Assembly: GCA_014218235.1 (NCBI GenBank)
Contig: CM024758.1
Location: 70,256,206 to 70,320,205 of the forward strand
Direction of reading: 5' to 3'
Origin: Colocasia esculenta
Taxonomy: Eukaryota; Streptophyta; Magnoliopsida; Alismatales; Araceae
DNA: 64,000 nucleotides
Part shown: positions 46,732 to 56,751 of the stretch, piece by piece
Layout: each line of letters starts with the position of its first letter
How positions within the stretch are numbered: position 1 is the stretch's first letter
The notes under the pieces: generated by a model
The model's database searches: none
Told to the model about the DNA's origin: nothing
What the model saw: only the letters and a program-made list of their open reading frames with translations
Program-made: the position numbers and the translations under genes

Positions 46732-48300
46732 ATGGCTTCGCGCAGGCGTAGGCAGGCCAGAGAGCTGATAGAGCAGCAAGATAAGTCGGATATGCCCGCG
46801 TAGGGGCAGGTCCAGGAGGAAGTGTTAGCAGAGGAGTCTGTGGCACAGCCTCAGGGTGCAGCGGCAGCAGCAACAGCAGGAGGCCAGCAGCAACAGGAGT
46901 ACCAGCCCCCACCACAGCATTACGCAGATTGGTTTCTCTTGGTAGAGCAGTTCTTTAGGAACCTGTACTAGAGAGCGTGGTAGCCTGGGCAGGCGGCAGC
47001 GGGAGGTCAGCCTCCAGTACCTCCCCCAGCGCTACTGGAGCAGCAGACAGATGCAGAGGTGGAGCAACCAGCAGTTCAGCAACCGTCTGATACTGGGAGT
47101 ACTAGGCTGGTCAGAGGAGGATGGCTATCACGGAGGACATGATCGCCCTCTTGGAGAGGTTCTTGCATCTCTGACTGCCAATGTTCTTTGGTGAGTATGA
47201 TCCAGACAAGGCGGAGAGTTGGACGCATGAGTTGGAGTGCACGTTCGAGACTATGGAGTGCGCCGAGGAGGACCAGGTCAGACTGGCAGTGTACCAGCTC
47301 AAGGGAGCAGCCCATGAGTGGTGGAGAGTTCAACGGAAGACTCAGTTCTAGGGGTAGTGTTTAGATCAAATCACTTGGCAGCGGTTTTTGTAGATCTTTC
47401 GTGGCGAGTACTTCCCCGACTATGCTCGACGTGAGAGGCGAGACCAGTTCCACGAGTTGGTGCAGGGCGATCTCTCGTTACACAGTACCACCAGAGGTTC
47501 GTCCGGTTGTTGAGGCATGTTCCTCATGTAGCAGGCAGTGAGCAGGCTTGTGCAGAGAGGTTCATGGCAGGTTTGAGGCCAGATTTGAGGTGGGGCATGA
47601 CTGCTCACATGTGTACCACCTTATGGGAGGCCGTGGCTAAGGCCACCGCCTTGGAGAGAGAGACCTGGCAGCCCCAGCAGCAGCAGCAGTACGAAGGAGT
47701 TTCTTCGAGGTTCTCACCGTACCAGTGCCCCGCAGGCAGTCGTGGTAGTGCGACTTCTTCTTCCTCGGGCTCAGGCAGTTCACGATTGCGCTCGAGATTT
47801 AAGCAGATGACCACACATGGTGGTGGTCGAGGGAAGCAGTAGAAGCGCCGGTCGAGGTTTGCGGAGTAGTCAGTCCAGCAGGGAGCGGAGCAAGGCAGAC
47901 AAGAGGCAGTTTGCTACACTTGTGGTTTGCCGGGCCACTTCAGGAGGGATTGCCCGATGGGGCAAGCCTAGCATCCACAGCAGCCAGTGCAGTACACACA
48001 GCAGCTACCGTAGTACCAGTTCCCTCCTCAGCAGCAGGCACCTCATCAGCAGCAGCAGGGACAGTACCATTTGCAGCCTCAGTAGTTTCAGCAGCATCAG
48101 CAACCTCAGTAGTTCCAGCCATACCAGCAACAGCAGCAGTTCCCTCAGAACCAGCAGCAGCCATAGTAGCAGTAGCCCCAGCAGGTGCCGCAACGTGGGT
48201 GTGGTCGTGGCCGTGTGATGGCTCTTACCAGGAAGCAGGTAAAGGCATGGAACCTGGTTATAGGTACCTTGCCTATCCTTGGTAGAGCTGCCCATGTTTT
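46732..48300 (+). pseudogene. gag: Gypsy element I gag, full of TAG stops
   Basis: Starts MASRRRRQARELIEQQDK (46732). It goes through a Gln/Ala/Pro-rich region, PMFFGEYDPDKAESW and VRLAVYQLKGAAHEWW (gypsy capsid, about 47180-47325), FRGEYFPDYARRERRDQFHEL, FMAGLRPDLRW, a zinc knuckle CYTCGLPGHFRRDC (47912-47953) and a Gln-rich tail. In-frame TAG codons sit where Gln is expected: 46801, 46969, 46981, 47349, 47355, 47391, 47840 and about eight more in the Gln-rich tail (47860-48180). One TGA (47172) sits where Arg is expected. A few indels also occur. The pattern is CAG-to-TAG and CGA-to-TGA, that is C-to-T. Confidence 0.88.
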
Positions 48301-51112
48301 GGTTGACCCCAGTGCTTCTCTCTGTTTTGCTTCCTAGGAGTTACGAGTCTCTGGTTCATCACACCCCTGAGAGGCAGTGTGATGTGATGGTCGATCTCCC
48401 ATCCGGCAATTACATGCGTTCTTTTGGTTACCTGGAGGGCATCACAGTTGAGGTTGAGGGACACCAGTTGCCAGCCAGGTTGTACGCATTGCAGCTTCGT
48501 GACTTTGACGTCATCCTGGGCATGGACTGGTTGGAGGCTCACTCAGCTGTGGTTGATTGTCAGCGGAAGACCGTTCGGTTTGAGATACCTGGAGCGCCCG
48601 TTCTCTGCTTCTGAGGTATCCGGTCTACCCGTCGACCCTTTATTTCCTTCTGTAGAGCTCGTCGTTTGATCCGTGATGGTTGTGTTGCATACCTTGCTTC
48701 TGTTTGTTCCTTGGAGCCTAGCGGATCATCGGTTTTTGACGTGCCTGTTGTTTGTGAGTTCTCTAATGTTTTTCCGGAGGATCTACCTGGGTTACCGCCT
48801 GAGCGGGAGGTAGAGTTCTCCATCGAGCTTTTACCTGGTACGATGCCTTTGTCCAAGGCACCGTACCGGATGGCTCCGACGGAGTTGCGCGAGTTGAAGC
48901 ACCAGTTGCAAGGGTTGCTTGAGCTGGGCTTCATTCGTCTGAACCGTTCACCGTGGGGAGCGCCGTGCTGTTTGTGAGGAAGAAGGATGGTAGTCTACGG
49001 TTGTGCATCGATTATCGGTAGCTGAACCAGGTAAAAGTGAAGAACAAGTACATGTTACTGAGGATTGATGATTTGTTTGACCAATTGCAGTCAGCCAGAG
49101 TTTTCTCGAAGATTGATTTGAGATCCAGTTACTATCAGTTGAGGATCAGAGAGTCTGATATTAGCTTGATGGATTTCCGTTCGAGGTACGGTCACTTTGA
49201 GTTCGTCGTGATGCTGTTTGGACTGACGAATGCGCCCGCGACATTCATGGATTTGACGCATAGGGTGTTCAGTGAGTACCTAGATCAGTTCGTGGTCATC
49301 TTCGTGGATGACATCTTGGTCTACTTGGCTTCTGAGGAGGAACATTTGAGGATCGTTCTAGAGACCCTACGGAGTCACCAACTGTACGCCAAGTTCGACA
49401 AGTGTGAATTTTGGCTAAGGGAGGTGCACTTTCTCGAGCACGTGATTTCAGGTTCTGGTGTGGTAGTGAACCCTGCCAAGGTCGAGGCAGTGCTGTCGTG
49501 GGAGCAGCCCACATCAATGTCAGAGGTTCACAGCTTTCTGGGCTTGGCAGATTACTACAAGAGATTCATCCAGGATTTTGGCAGGATTGCAGAGTCGTTG
49601 ACCAGGTTGATAAGGTGGACGCTAGATGTGGTGGTCATGGGACTGTAAGCGAAGTTTTCAGGAGCTGAAGACGAGGTGACTTCAGAGTAGTGTTGGTCTT
49701 GCCGTCTGATAGCGGAGGGTTCGTGATCTACACCGATGTGTCGAGATCAGGTTTGGGTGCCATGCTGACGCAGCATGGTGGGGTTGTTGCCTATGCTTCT
49801 CGGCAGCTCAAGAAGCATGAGGAGAACTACCCTACCCACGACTTAGAGTTGGCAGCAGTAGTGTTTGCTCTAAAGTTGTGAAGGCACTATCTGTACGGAG
49901 AGGCATTCAAGATCTTCACTGACCATCAGAGTTTACATTACATTTTCACTCAAAGGATTTAAGCTCAAGGTAGTGCAGATGGCTGGAGTATTTGAAAGAC
50001 TACGACCTAACCCTCTCCTATCACCTAGGAAGGGCTAAGGTCGTGGCAGATGCTTTGAGCAGGCGGGTTCGCTGAGTTTGCTGATGGTCAGGGAGTGGAG
50101 GCTGTTTGAGGCTGTCCTAAGGAGTGTGTTTTACCCGTCGAGGCGCAGAGACCGTGCAGTGATGACCAGCTTGTCAGTTCGTGCGTCAGTGTACAAGTAG
50201 GTGTTGCAGGCACAGCAGGCAGACTCAGAGTTAGCAAATATTTTGCAGATGCCAGATGTTAAGCTGGACGAGGATAGTGAGTCAGATTTCGAGGCAGGTT
50301 GTATGTTCCCGGTGATGCGCGCCAGGCGCTTCTGTCAGAAGCTCATAGATCGAGGTATGTTGTTCATCCTAGTTCCACCAAGATGTACCATAACATGAGG
50401 AGGTTCTTCTGGTGGCCAGGGATGAAGAGGGGCATAGCAGAGTTTGTCGCTCGGTGCCTTACTGTCAGTAGCTGAAGGCTGAGCACCAGCATCCTGGTGG
50501 TGAGCTACAGTCGTTGCCCATTCTTGAGTGGAATTGGGACGATATCACCATGGACTTTGTGGTTGGTTTGCCCCGTACCCCACAGCAGCATGATGGTATC
50601 TGGGTGATCGTGGATCGTTGACCAAGGTAGCGCATTTTCTTAGCTAGGCTGTATGTGGACAGAGTTGTTCCGTTTCACGGAACCCTAGTTTCGATCGTCT
50701 CCGACAGAGATCCGAGGTTCACATCAAGGTTTTGGCGCAGTTTGCAGAGAGCTCTAGGTATAGAGTTGAGGTTGAGTATAGTGTATTACCCGCAGTCAGA
50801 TGGGCAGTCAGAGATGACCATTCAGACTTTGGAAATTATGTTGAGAGTGTGTTGTTTGGACTGGAGTCGCACCTTTCGATGGTAGAGTTCGCGTACAACA
50901 ACAGTTATCACTCGAGCATCGGAATGGCACCATACGAGGCTTTGTATGGTCGCCCGGCAGGACACCACTTCACTGGTTTGACGTCGGAGAGAGGCAGCTT
51001 TTGGGACCAGAGATGGTGCAGCAGTGCATAGATACCGTCAGTTTGGTCAGGCAGAGGCTTCGGGCAGAATAGAGCAGACAGAAGAGCTATGCAGATATCC
51101 ACAGGAGGCCGT
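48301..51112 (+). pseudogene. pol: Gypsy element I pol, broken and cut by Sirevirus G
   Basis: Protease region has DPS (48305-48313) in place of the catalytic D-S/T-G, so it would be dead, followed by VILGMDWLEAHSAVVDC. RT from about 48745 (SNVFPEDLPGLPPEREVEF) has catalytic FVDD at 49301-49312. RNase H has YTDVSRSGLGAM and HDLELAAVVFALKL (about 49730-49880), then a TGA for Trp. The integrase keeps SDRDPRFTSRFW and DGQSEMTIQ (about 50700-50825) with a deletion before it. Stops at Gln sites occur at 49018 (DYR-stop-LNQ) and near 50199, 50472 and 51069. The ORF ends abruptly at RRPL/51112 where Sirevirus G begins. The clade is probably Tekay/Del-like by RT motif and LTR length. Confidence 0.88.
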
Positions 51113-51920
51113 TGTAGAATCGAGTGATTAGGTGAAACAGATCTAGAAGGGGGGGTTAAGTAGATCTGTTGCCAATTCTTGCGGAAGCTTAAGAAAATGA
51201 AAACTACTTTGACTCAGAGATCTAATCACAAAAACAATTTTCAGATCTGAAGTGTGAGTGTGTAAGAGGAGGTGTGAGACATTAGGCAATTAGTGTGAAA
51301 CCACAATCCTATGCAATCATCTAGGACAGATCAACAATTCAAACCATTGCACATAGGATTTTATCGGCGCTTCGGAAATCACACCTGTGATCCCTATGTC
51401 CACCCCTCACACAATGAGGACACTCTACTCAAAATTTGAGTACAACTCACACTGGAGCACGACGACTCCAACACACTTGAGTTAGACAACTCACACACAA
51501 ATTCCAGAGCACAACCGCTCCAGAAACTGAACACACTTGCTCAAACACACACTGAGTGTTCAAATCACCAAAACCGAGCTCAATGGCTCACAAAACACAA
51601 GCTAGATCAAGACCAACATAAATCAGACCCTCTAGCAATGATCTAATCCAAGGCAAATTCATTTACAGAAACTTGTGCAACACTTCATGCACAAATCTCA
51701 TGGATGAATCAGAAGAACAACTTCAGAATTGTAAGAAATAGATACAATATTTGTGTTCTTGGATGAAGATTCCTTGCAGAAGGTTGAATTGAAGAGATCT
51801 GGTGATGCTTTCACTCACTTGGCGATGCTCTACTTCAATTGCCTCTGAATCACCATAAAATTCTCTTCAATTGCTTGCCTCTGCTGGATCTGCTCCCTTG
51901 AGAAGTGCTTCAACTTCTTC

Positions 51921-51934
51921 TTCAGAGCTCTCCT
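51921..51934. repeat. LINE target-site duplication, copy 1
   Basis: TTCAGAGCTCTCCT, identical to 53809-53822 on the other side of the LINE. Confidence 0.92.
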
Positions 51935-53808
51935 CCTTTTTTTTTTTTTTTTTGGATACGAATCTTTTTTTTTTTTTCAATAAAAGGTCACAGGTTCAGC
52001 GAACCAGCTAAGTGCACTACTCCCCAGCGGGGAATAGTGTGATTACTCCCCTGGTGTAAATCCCTGGGACCTGATATTTTATAACTGAGATAAAACTTGA
52101 TACAAAACCTTTGGGGCATACCCCTGCCAAAATACCCATACAAGCAAGGAAAAACCCGAATACCAACCCATCCAAAAACAAACTCATTCAAGGTCACCCT
52201 GAATACAATTAAACCTGACGGAAGCTAGGTAAACCCGCCTTATCAATCAATATAGCTCCTCGAGATGACTGAGGTAGAGAAGATAAGTCATAAAACACCG
52301 AACTGGAAGAAGTATTGCAGGCATGATTGGCTAAAGAGTCCGTGGCTTGATTTCCTTCACGAAAAGTATGCTCTATCCGAGGCTTCATCAGATAAACAAA
52401 AGGAGCAGTCTGCGCCACCAAGGGAAGACACCCAGTGGGGAAAACGACCCGCTGAAATCGCCTACAGGGTTGTATGAGAATCCGAATACAAAATGGAGAT
52501 GTTCAAATTCCGTTGCTTTGCTAATCGAAGCCCATCATACACAGCTCGGACTTCAGCAACTGCACTACTACCCATGCCATAAAAGTAGGAAAAACCACAT
52601 AGGAAAACACCATGCTTATCTCTGATACAACCCCCACCACCACTCGGTCCTGGGTTACCTTTGGAAGCTCCATCAACGTTCAAACAATAACCATCCAAAG
52701 GAGGGATCCAGCTGACCGGGGAAGGAAGCTTGATGCTGACAGCGAAAGGAATATTGAACATCTGGAGAGTGGCTGCATTGCTATGAGAAATAGAACCATA
52801 GAATTTAATAGAAGCCATAGAAGAATGCACGGTCACAAGGATTTTCTTTTTTATAGACTCAATCTGAGTAAAAACACCCTCCATGCGAGCCCTACATCTA
52901 AATTTCCAGATTTCCCATAGCATAGTAATGGACATCAGCAATCCTGTAACCTGTAAAAGAGAGTTCATAGAAGTACCCACTAAAATACTCCAAAATCTGA
53001 TGGATACATGATCACTCCAGGACATGTTGTTGCATAGGAGAGGAGCCACCCAGGACCATAGATCTTTGGCAATCATACTGGAGACAAATAAGTGATCTAG
53101 ACTTTCCTGCTCATGAGAGGTACAACACACACACTTGGAAGCGATAGAAATGCCACACTCCACAATCCGAGAATCCACTGCTACCGCCCTATGGATCAGT
53201 TTCCAACCGAACATAGCAACACGTGGAGGGATAAAGTGAGACCACAGCTTCAACCATGCACTACGGACCACGCCAGTGGCCGAAGCTAAGGATAAGCTGA
53301 TTTCACAGTAAATTCACCATGAGGATGGGAGCCCAAATAATGTATCTGGCTGTTCCGAAAGAAGAGATTGCGCATGCTGAGGAGATAAACTGAGAGAGGA
53401 CCAACAGGTTTAGCAACATCAAATAAAATTTCTTTAACCGAAGCATGAGGAGTAGTAATTGCAACAGAGTTCTGAAGGGCTTGTAAGAGACTAGGGTCGC
53501 CTATCCAAGTATCAAGAAAAAACTCACAGTAGTACCATCCCCACCGATCCACCTTGTATGAGCCAAGAGCAACTCTTTAGCCTTCAAAAAGATTTTCTTA
53601 GAGATTCCAAAAGGAAAAGGAGAATGGACCTCCTGAAGTGAGAAAGAGAAAGGATCTAGATTAGCATAAGACGACCAGAGTGAGTGACCATGAAGGATGC
53701 CAAAGTTGCTTAGCCGCCATTGCCACCTGCAGAGTATTAAGATTACGGAAATTCAGTCCACCCTCATTAAGCGGCTTTTGCAACATGGACCAAGCCACCC
53801 AATGAAAA
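51935..53808 (-). mobile_element. 5'-truncated LINE (L1-type) inserted in LTR G
   Basis: Non-LTR retrotransposon on the minus strand: the end of the RT-distal ORF, a 3' UTR, then a poly(A) tail seen as T15 (51965-51979) and T17 (51937-51953) separated by 11 bp. The flanking 14-bp target duplication TTCAGAGCTCTCCT is at 51921-51934 and 53809-53822. About 1.9 kb long, so most of the element is missing at its 5' end, as is usual for target-primed insertion. Confidence 0.92.
52209..53800 (-). pseudogene. LINE ORF2 C-terminal remnant: zinc-binding RT tail and RNase H
   Basis: Reading 53800 down: NEGGLNFRNLNTLQVAMAAK (post-RT domain), HPHGEFTVKSAY, then the plant zf-RVT-type region (SAWLKLWSHFIPPRVAMFGWK, CVCCTSHEQESLDHLF). 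A linker leads to RNase H with DGASKGNPGPSGGGG, AEVRAVYDGL, SDSHTT and FREGNQATDSLANHA, so the four acidic catalytic residues (D, E, D, D) are recognisable. It ends at 52209. Frameshifts near 53550, 53280 and 52440 and the missing endonuclease and RT make it dead. RNase H at the C-terminus is typical of plant L1 elements. Confidence 0.9.
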
Positions 53809-53822
53809 TTCAGAGCTCTCCT
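53809..53822. repeat. LINE target-site duplication, copy 2
   Basis: TTCAGAGCTCTCCT, identical to 51921-51934. Confidence 0.92.
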
Positions 53823-53969
53823 TCACTCCCTCGTGCTTTCCAAGGAAGTAGATGGTTCACCACAGCAACGAGAAGAGCGGGAGTGGGGGATTCCTCCTTT
53901 TGCCGCCAAATGGTTTTTGCTGGAATCTTCTGGAGGTCTCCTAGGTCTTGGGGGTCAATAATTAGGGGG

Positions 53970-53977
53970 TATATATA
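53970..53977 (-). promoter_or_regulatory. TATA box of LTR G (3')
   Basis: TATATATA on the minus strand within GGGGCTATATATACCCC, about 124 bp downstream of the last palindrome. Confidence 0.75.
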
Positions 53978-54091
53978 GCCCCATAAGTCCAATTGTACCC
54001 TTGGGGTGTGTGGGCACACGATCCAAGGCAACTTCCCTTGAACCCCAAGCAGCCACGTGTCCAGAGGAATCAGATGTTGAGACTTCGGAGT

Positions 54092-54271
54092 GTGTCGACA
54101 CCACCACTGAGTATGTCGACACCCTGTCCCAGGTAGGCAAAATGATCTCCTGGAAGCTGGGACTAGTGTTGACACCACCATTGAGTGTGTCGACACAACT
54201 TGACCCTGTCTTTAAAGATAGCTTTTGGAACAGTGATCCAATGTCGACACCACCAAGGGATGTGTCGACAC
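54092..54271. promoter_or_regulatory. GTGTCGACAC palindrome array, three pairs (LTR G)
   Basis: Sites start at 54092/54113, 54166/54187 and 54241/54262, each pair exactly 21 bp apart and pairs 74-75 bp apart. 54166 reads GTGTTGACAC, the C-to-T product of the central CpG. Two sites start with A instead of G (54113, 54241). Confidence 0.85.
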
Positions 54272-54494
54272 CATCATGACAAAAGCTGTATAGCCCTGAG
54301 AATTTAACATATAAGCCATTAGCACAAGGCATTATCATCAACGTGTGAAATGTAAAATGTTCAAGACATGTTGTTTGGACATTATTATTATATAAATGAG
54401 GCATGTACCATGTTCAACCGAACAAGCACAAAATCACAAAGTGTCATCATCAAAACTAGGGAGAGAGAGATACTAAAACCACACTCAACCAACA

Positions 54495-54507
54495 TCTCCC
54501 CCTTTTT
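54495..54507 (-). other. Polypurine tract of Sirevirus G
   Basis: Minus-strand AAAAAGGGGGAGA abutting the 3' LTR. Further GGGGGAG/GGGGAGA tracts lie at about 54777, 58030, 58141 and 58372 (minus strand). Confidence 0.88.
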
Positions 54508-54796
54508 GATGATGACAACATTGAATCAACATGAAAATTTGATTTTCTTACAAATGTGATTTTGATCCATTCTTTCACAAAATCTCAAGCATACAAGATA
54601 TGACAGTGATATTCAACATTTTCATTTACTCCACCATTGTCATTGAAAGAGAATTCTCTACAAAATATGAGAGTTGTCACAACCAAATGGTTTTACTGAC
54701 AAGCATCCCTTTACAAAAAGATTTTGCTAACAAGCACCCCTTTCACAACATGAACCAACCCATGAACCAACCCTTCTCCCCTTTGACATCATCAAA

Positions 54797-56751
54797 ATAA
54801 GAGAATCTATCAAGAGGATGGAGGTGGAGGAGGGAGAGGGAGTAATAGACTCATAGACTACATTCTGGCGTCCAAAGCAGATAAGTTTGTCCTCAACTGA
54901 GTTTGCATGGGGACAAATGAGTATGCAACAGTTCTTCCATTCGTTGATGATTATCATTAATGTGCTCTTGAAGTGTACTGAGATAAGTTGGAACTTGAGA
55001 TGAAGTTGAAGATGAGCTTGGCACATTGCTTGATGGTTGGATATTCCGGAGCTCACCCTTGAGTTTTGTCATCTCCTCATCAATGTGAGCTAAGAATGCC
55101 TTCATTCTATCCATATCATCAACTAAGTGAGCAAACGACAGTCGAGTCTTAGACACAAGTGAGAGAGACTCTTGACTGTTGAAAAGATCTCGCTGAGTGT
55201 TAGCTAAAATTCCTTAGAGAACTGCTCAAGCTTGTCTTGAAGTCCTTTCAGTTGGACACAAGCATCTCCCAAGGTGCCAATAAGTCTGTTGAATCAATGA
55301 GTTGCATGTTCTGCTAGCTCTTTCTGTCTAATGAACTAACCATTAATTGTATTTTCCAACCGTTGAATGCGAAGCTCAAATCTGTCGGCCAGTTGTAGTA
55401 TAGAAGAATTGAGAGTGGCAAACTTTTCTTCAAGGAAGGTACAGCTCTGGTGGAACAGAAGGTCCACCAGTAGAAGTAGATGCTAAACCATTAAATTGGT
55501 GAAAGAAGGATGGAGGATCCACATCATGAGGTAGAGGTGAGGAACCATGAAGTGTAGGTGAATTATGTGTATCCTGTGGAACTTGGACCTCAACCTCAGA
55601 TGGGGGCTGAACATCTTGATCAAGCCGTGGTGACTGAACAGCAGAAGGATGTGCCTCTCCTTCAGGTGCAGTAGGTGGCTCAACAATTGGTCCTCGACAA
55701 ACTTGAGCACCCTCAATCCGAAAGCCCATAATTTTTTACAATTGTTTCAAACAATAAATATTGTTTTGTGGAATAGATTGAACTTTTTCATTTGTAAAAG
55801 AAACACCAAAATGTTTGAACACAACAGTGAGATGAGCAGCATATGGCAGTGACCTATGAAGGTCCTTTCTGGTTGTTTCAGACAAAATTTGTGTCATGAT
55901 AGGATGCAGATTGACTTTGATATCCTTCTTCATGCAATACATGACAAGCCTCTGAATATCTGTGAGCCTATCCCTTCCACCACCTTGTGGTGTGATAATT
56001 GTGGTGAGAATGTGATGAATTAACCTAAGGACATGTGGAAATGTGTTTGCATTGAATCTAGTTACATGGGTTTGCCTGGAATCCGTTTGATCATGAGGGA
56101 GACCAGTTAGCAGGGTGTATGCTTCATGCAAATCAAATTCAAATTCATGGTAATCTTCCCCTTCATCAGGAATCTTGAAAAGTGTAGAAGCCAGCTCGGT
56201 TGATAAGAGAATAGAACCCCTTTCACTTCAGATTGAAAACCCTCTGGTACATCAGTCAAATTCATGTAAAATTCTTGCACCAACCTAGGGTAGAAAGTGC
56301 GAAATTCAGAAATAAAGTGCAGCCAGCCTGAAACTTGAAAAAGTTGATGAAATCAAGAAATGCACTGAAAAAGTCCTCATCTTGCAAATCAACTGCTCGG
56401 GGCTTAAGAATGGGTTTTCCTTCAGAGACTATCTTGGAAGGTGTAGCTTCAGAAGGATTAGAAGAACCAGATGAGGTGGAGGAAGATTCCCCTGAACTTG
56501 AGGCACTGGTTTCAGAAGAACTGGAGAGAAGCTTCCTCCGGGGATGACGAGGCACTTTGGTGATTTGCCATGACCAGAGGATGGCAACCTACCTCGCTTA
56601 GAGGAGTGGCAGAGGGTGAAGACGCATCATGTTGCTGCGTTGGATCATGGCGACGCTTTCTCCTGCGTTCAGTTGGGGGCTCTTCAATCACAACCCAACG
56701 AGCAGTAGCCCTAGACCTCGCGCCCCTCCTTGGTGTCTGCTTGGGAGGCAT
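54797..56751 (-). pseudogene. Sirevirus G env-like ORF
   Basis: Minus-strand ORF between pol and LTR. The likely start is ATG 56751 (MPPKQTPRRGARSRATAR, very basic). An upstream ATG at 56862 would add a hydrophobic HLLLFHIIFLSSLLAA stretch resembling a signal peptide. Order: basic/Ser-rich head, YPRLVQEFYMNLTD (about 56290-56245), RLIHHILTTIITPQGGGRDRLTDIQ (about 56020-55945), a Pro/His-rich part ending STSTGGPSVPPE, and a coiled-coil-like C-terminus (MSKTRLSFAHLVDDMDRM, about 55156). Frame changes at about 56560, 56270, 56130, 55735, 55430 and 55200. It matches element A over 1-1414. The protein's role is unknown. Confidence 0.75.

Larger units (their letters stand above)
51113..54494 (-). 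mobile_element. 3' LTR of Sirevirus G, interrupted by a LINE
   Basis: On the minus strand it starts TGTTGGTTGAGTGTGG (54494) after the tract AAAAAGGGGGAGA and ends GATTCTACA (51113). Removing the LINE and one target copy leaves about 1.49 kb, close to LTRs A (1.58 kb) and D (1.63 kb). It has the palindrome array, TATA box and poly-C run (plus-strand G run, about 51148-51154). Confidence 0.92.

Noticed and set aside
46801..48180. TAG reassigned to glutamine (alternative genetic code) or programmed stop read-through in element I
   Set aside because: Neighbouring plant elements use TAG as a normal stop, other lesions (indels, TGA, lost protease motif) are present in the same element, and CAG-to-TAG by deamination explains the pattern.
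47817..48295. Ala/Ser-rich open frames on both strands near the zinc knuckle of element I
   Set aside because: They are shadows of a CAG/GCA-repeat-rich Gln tail of gag read in other frames.
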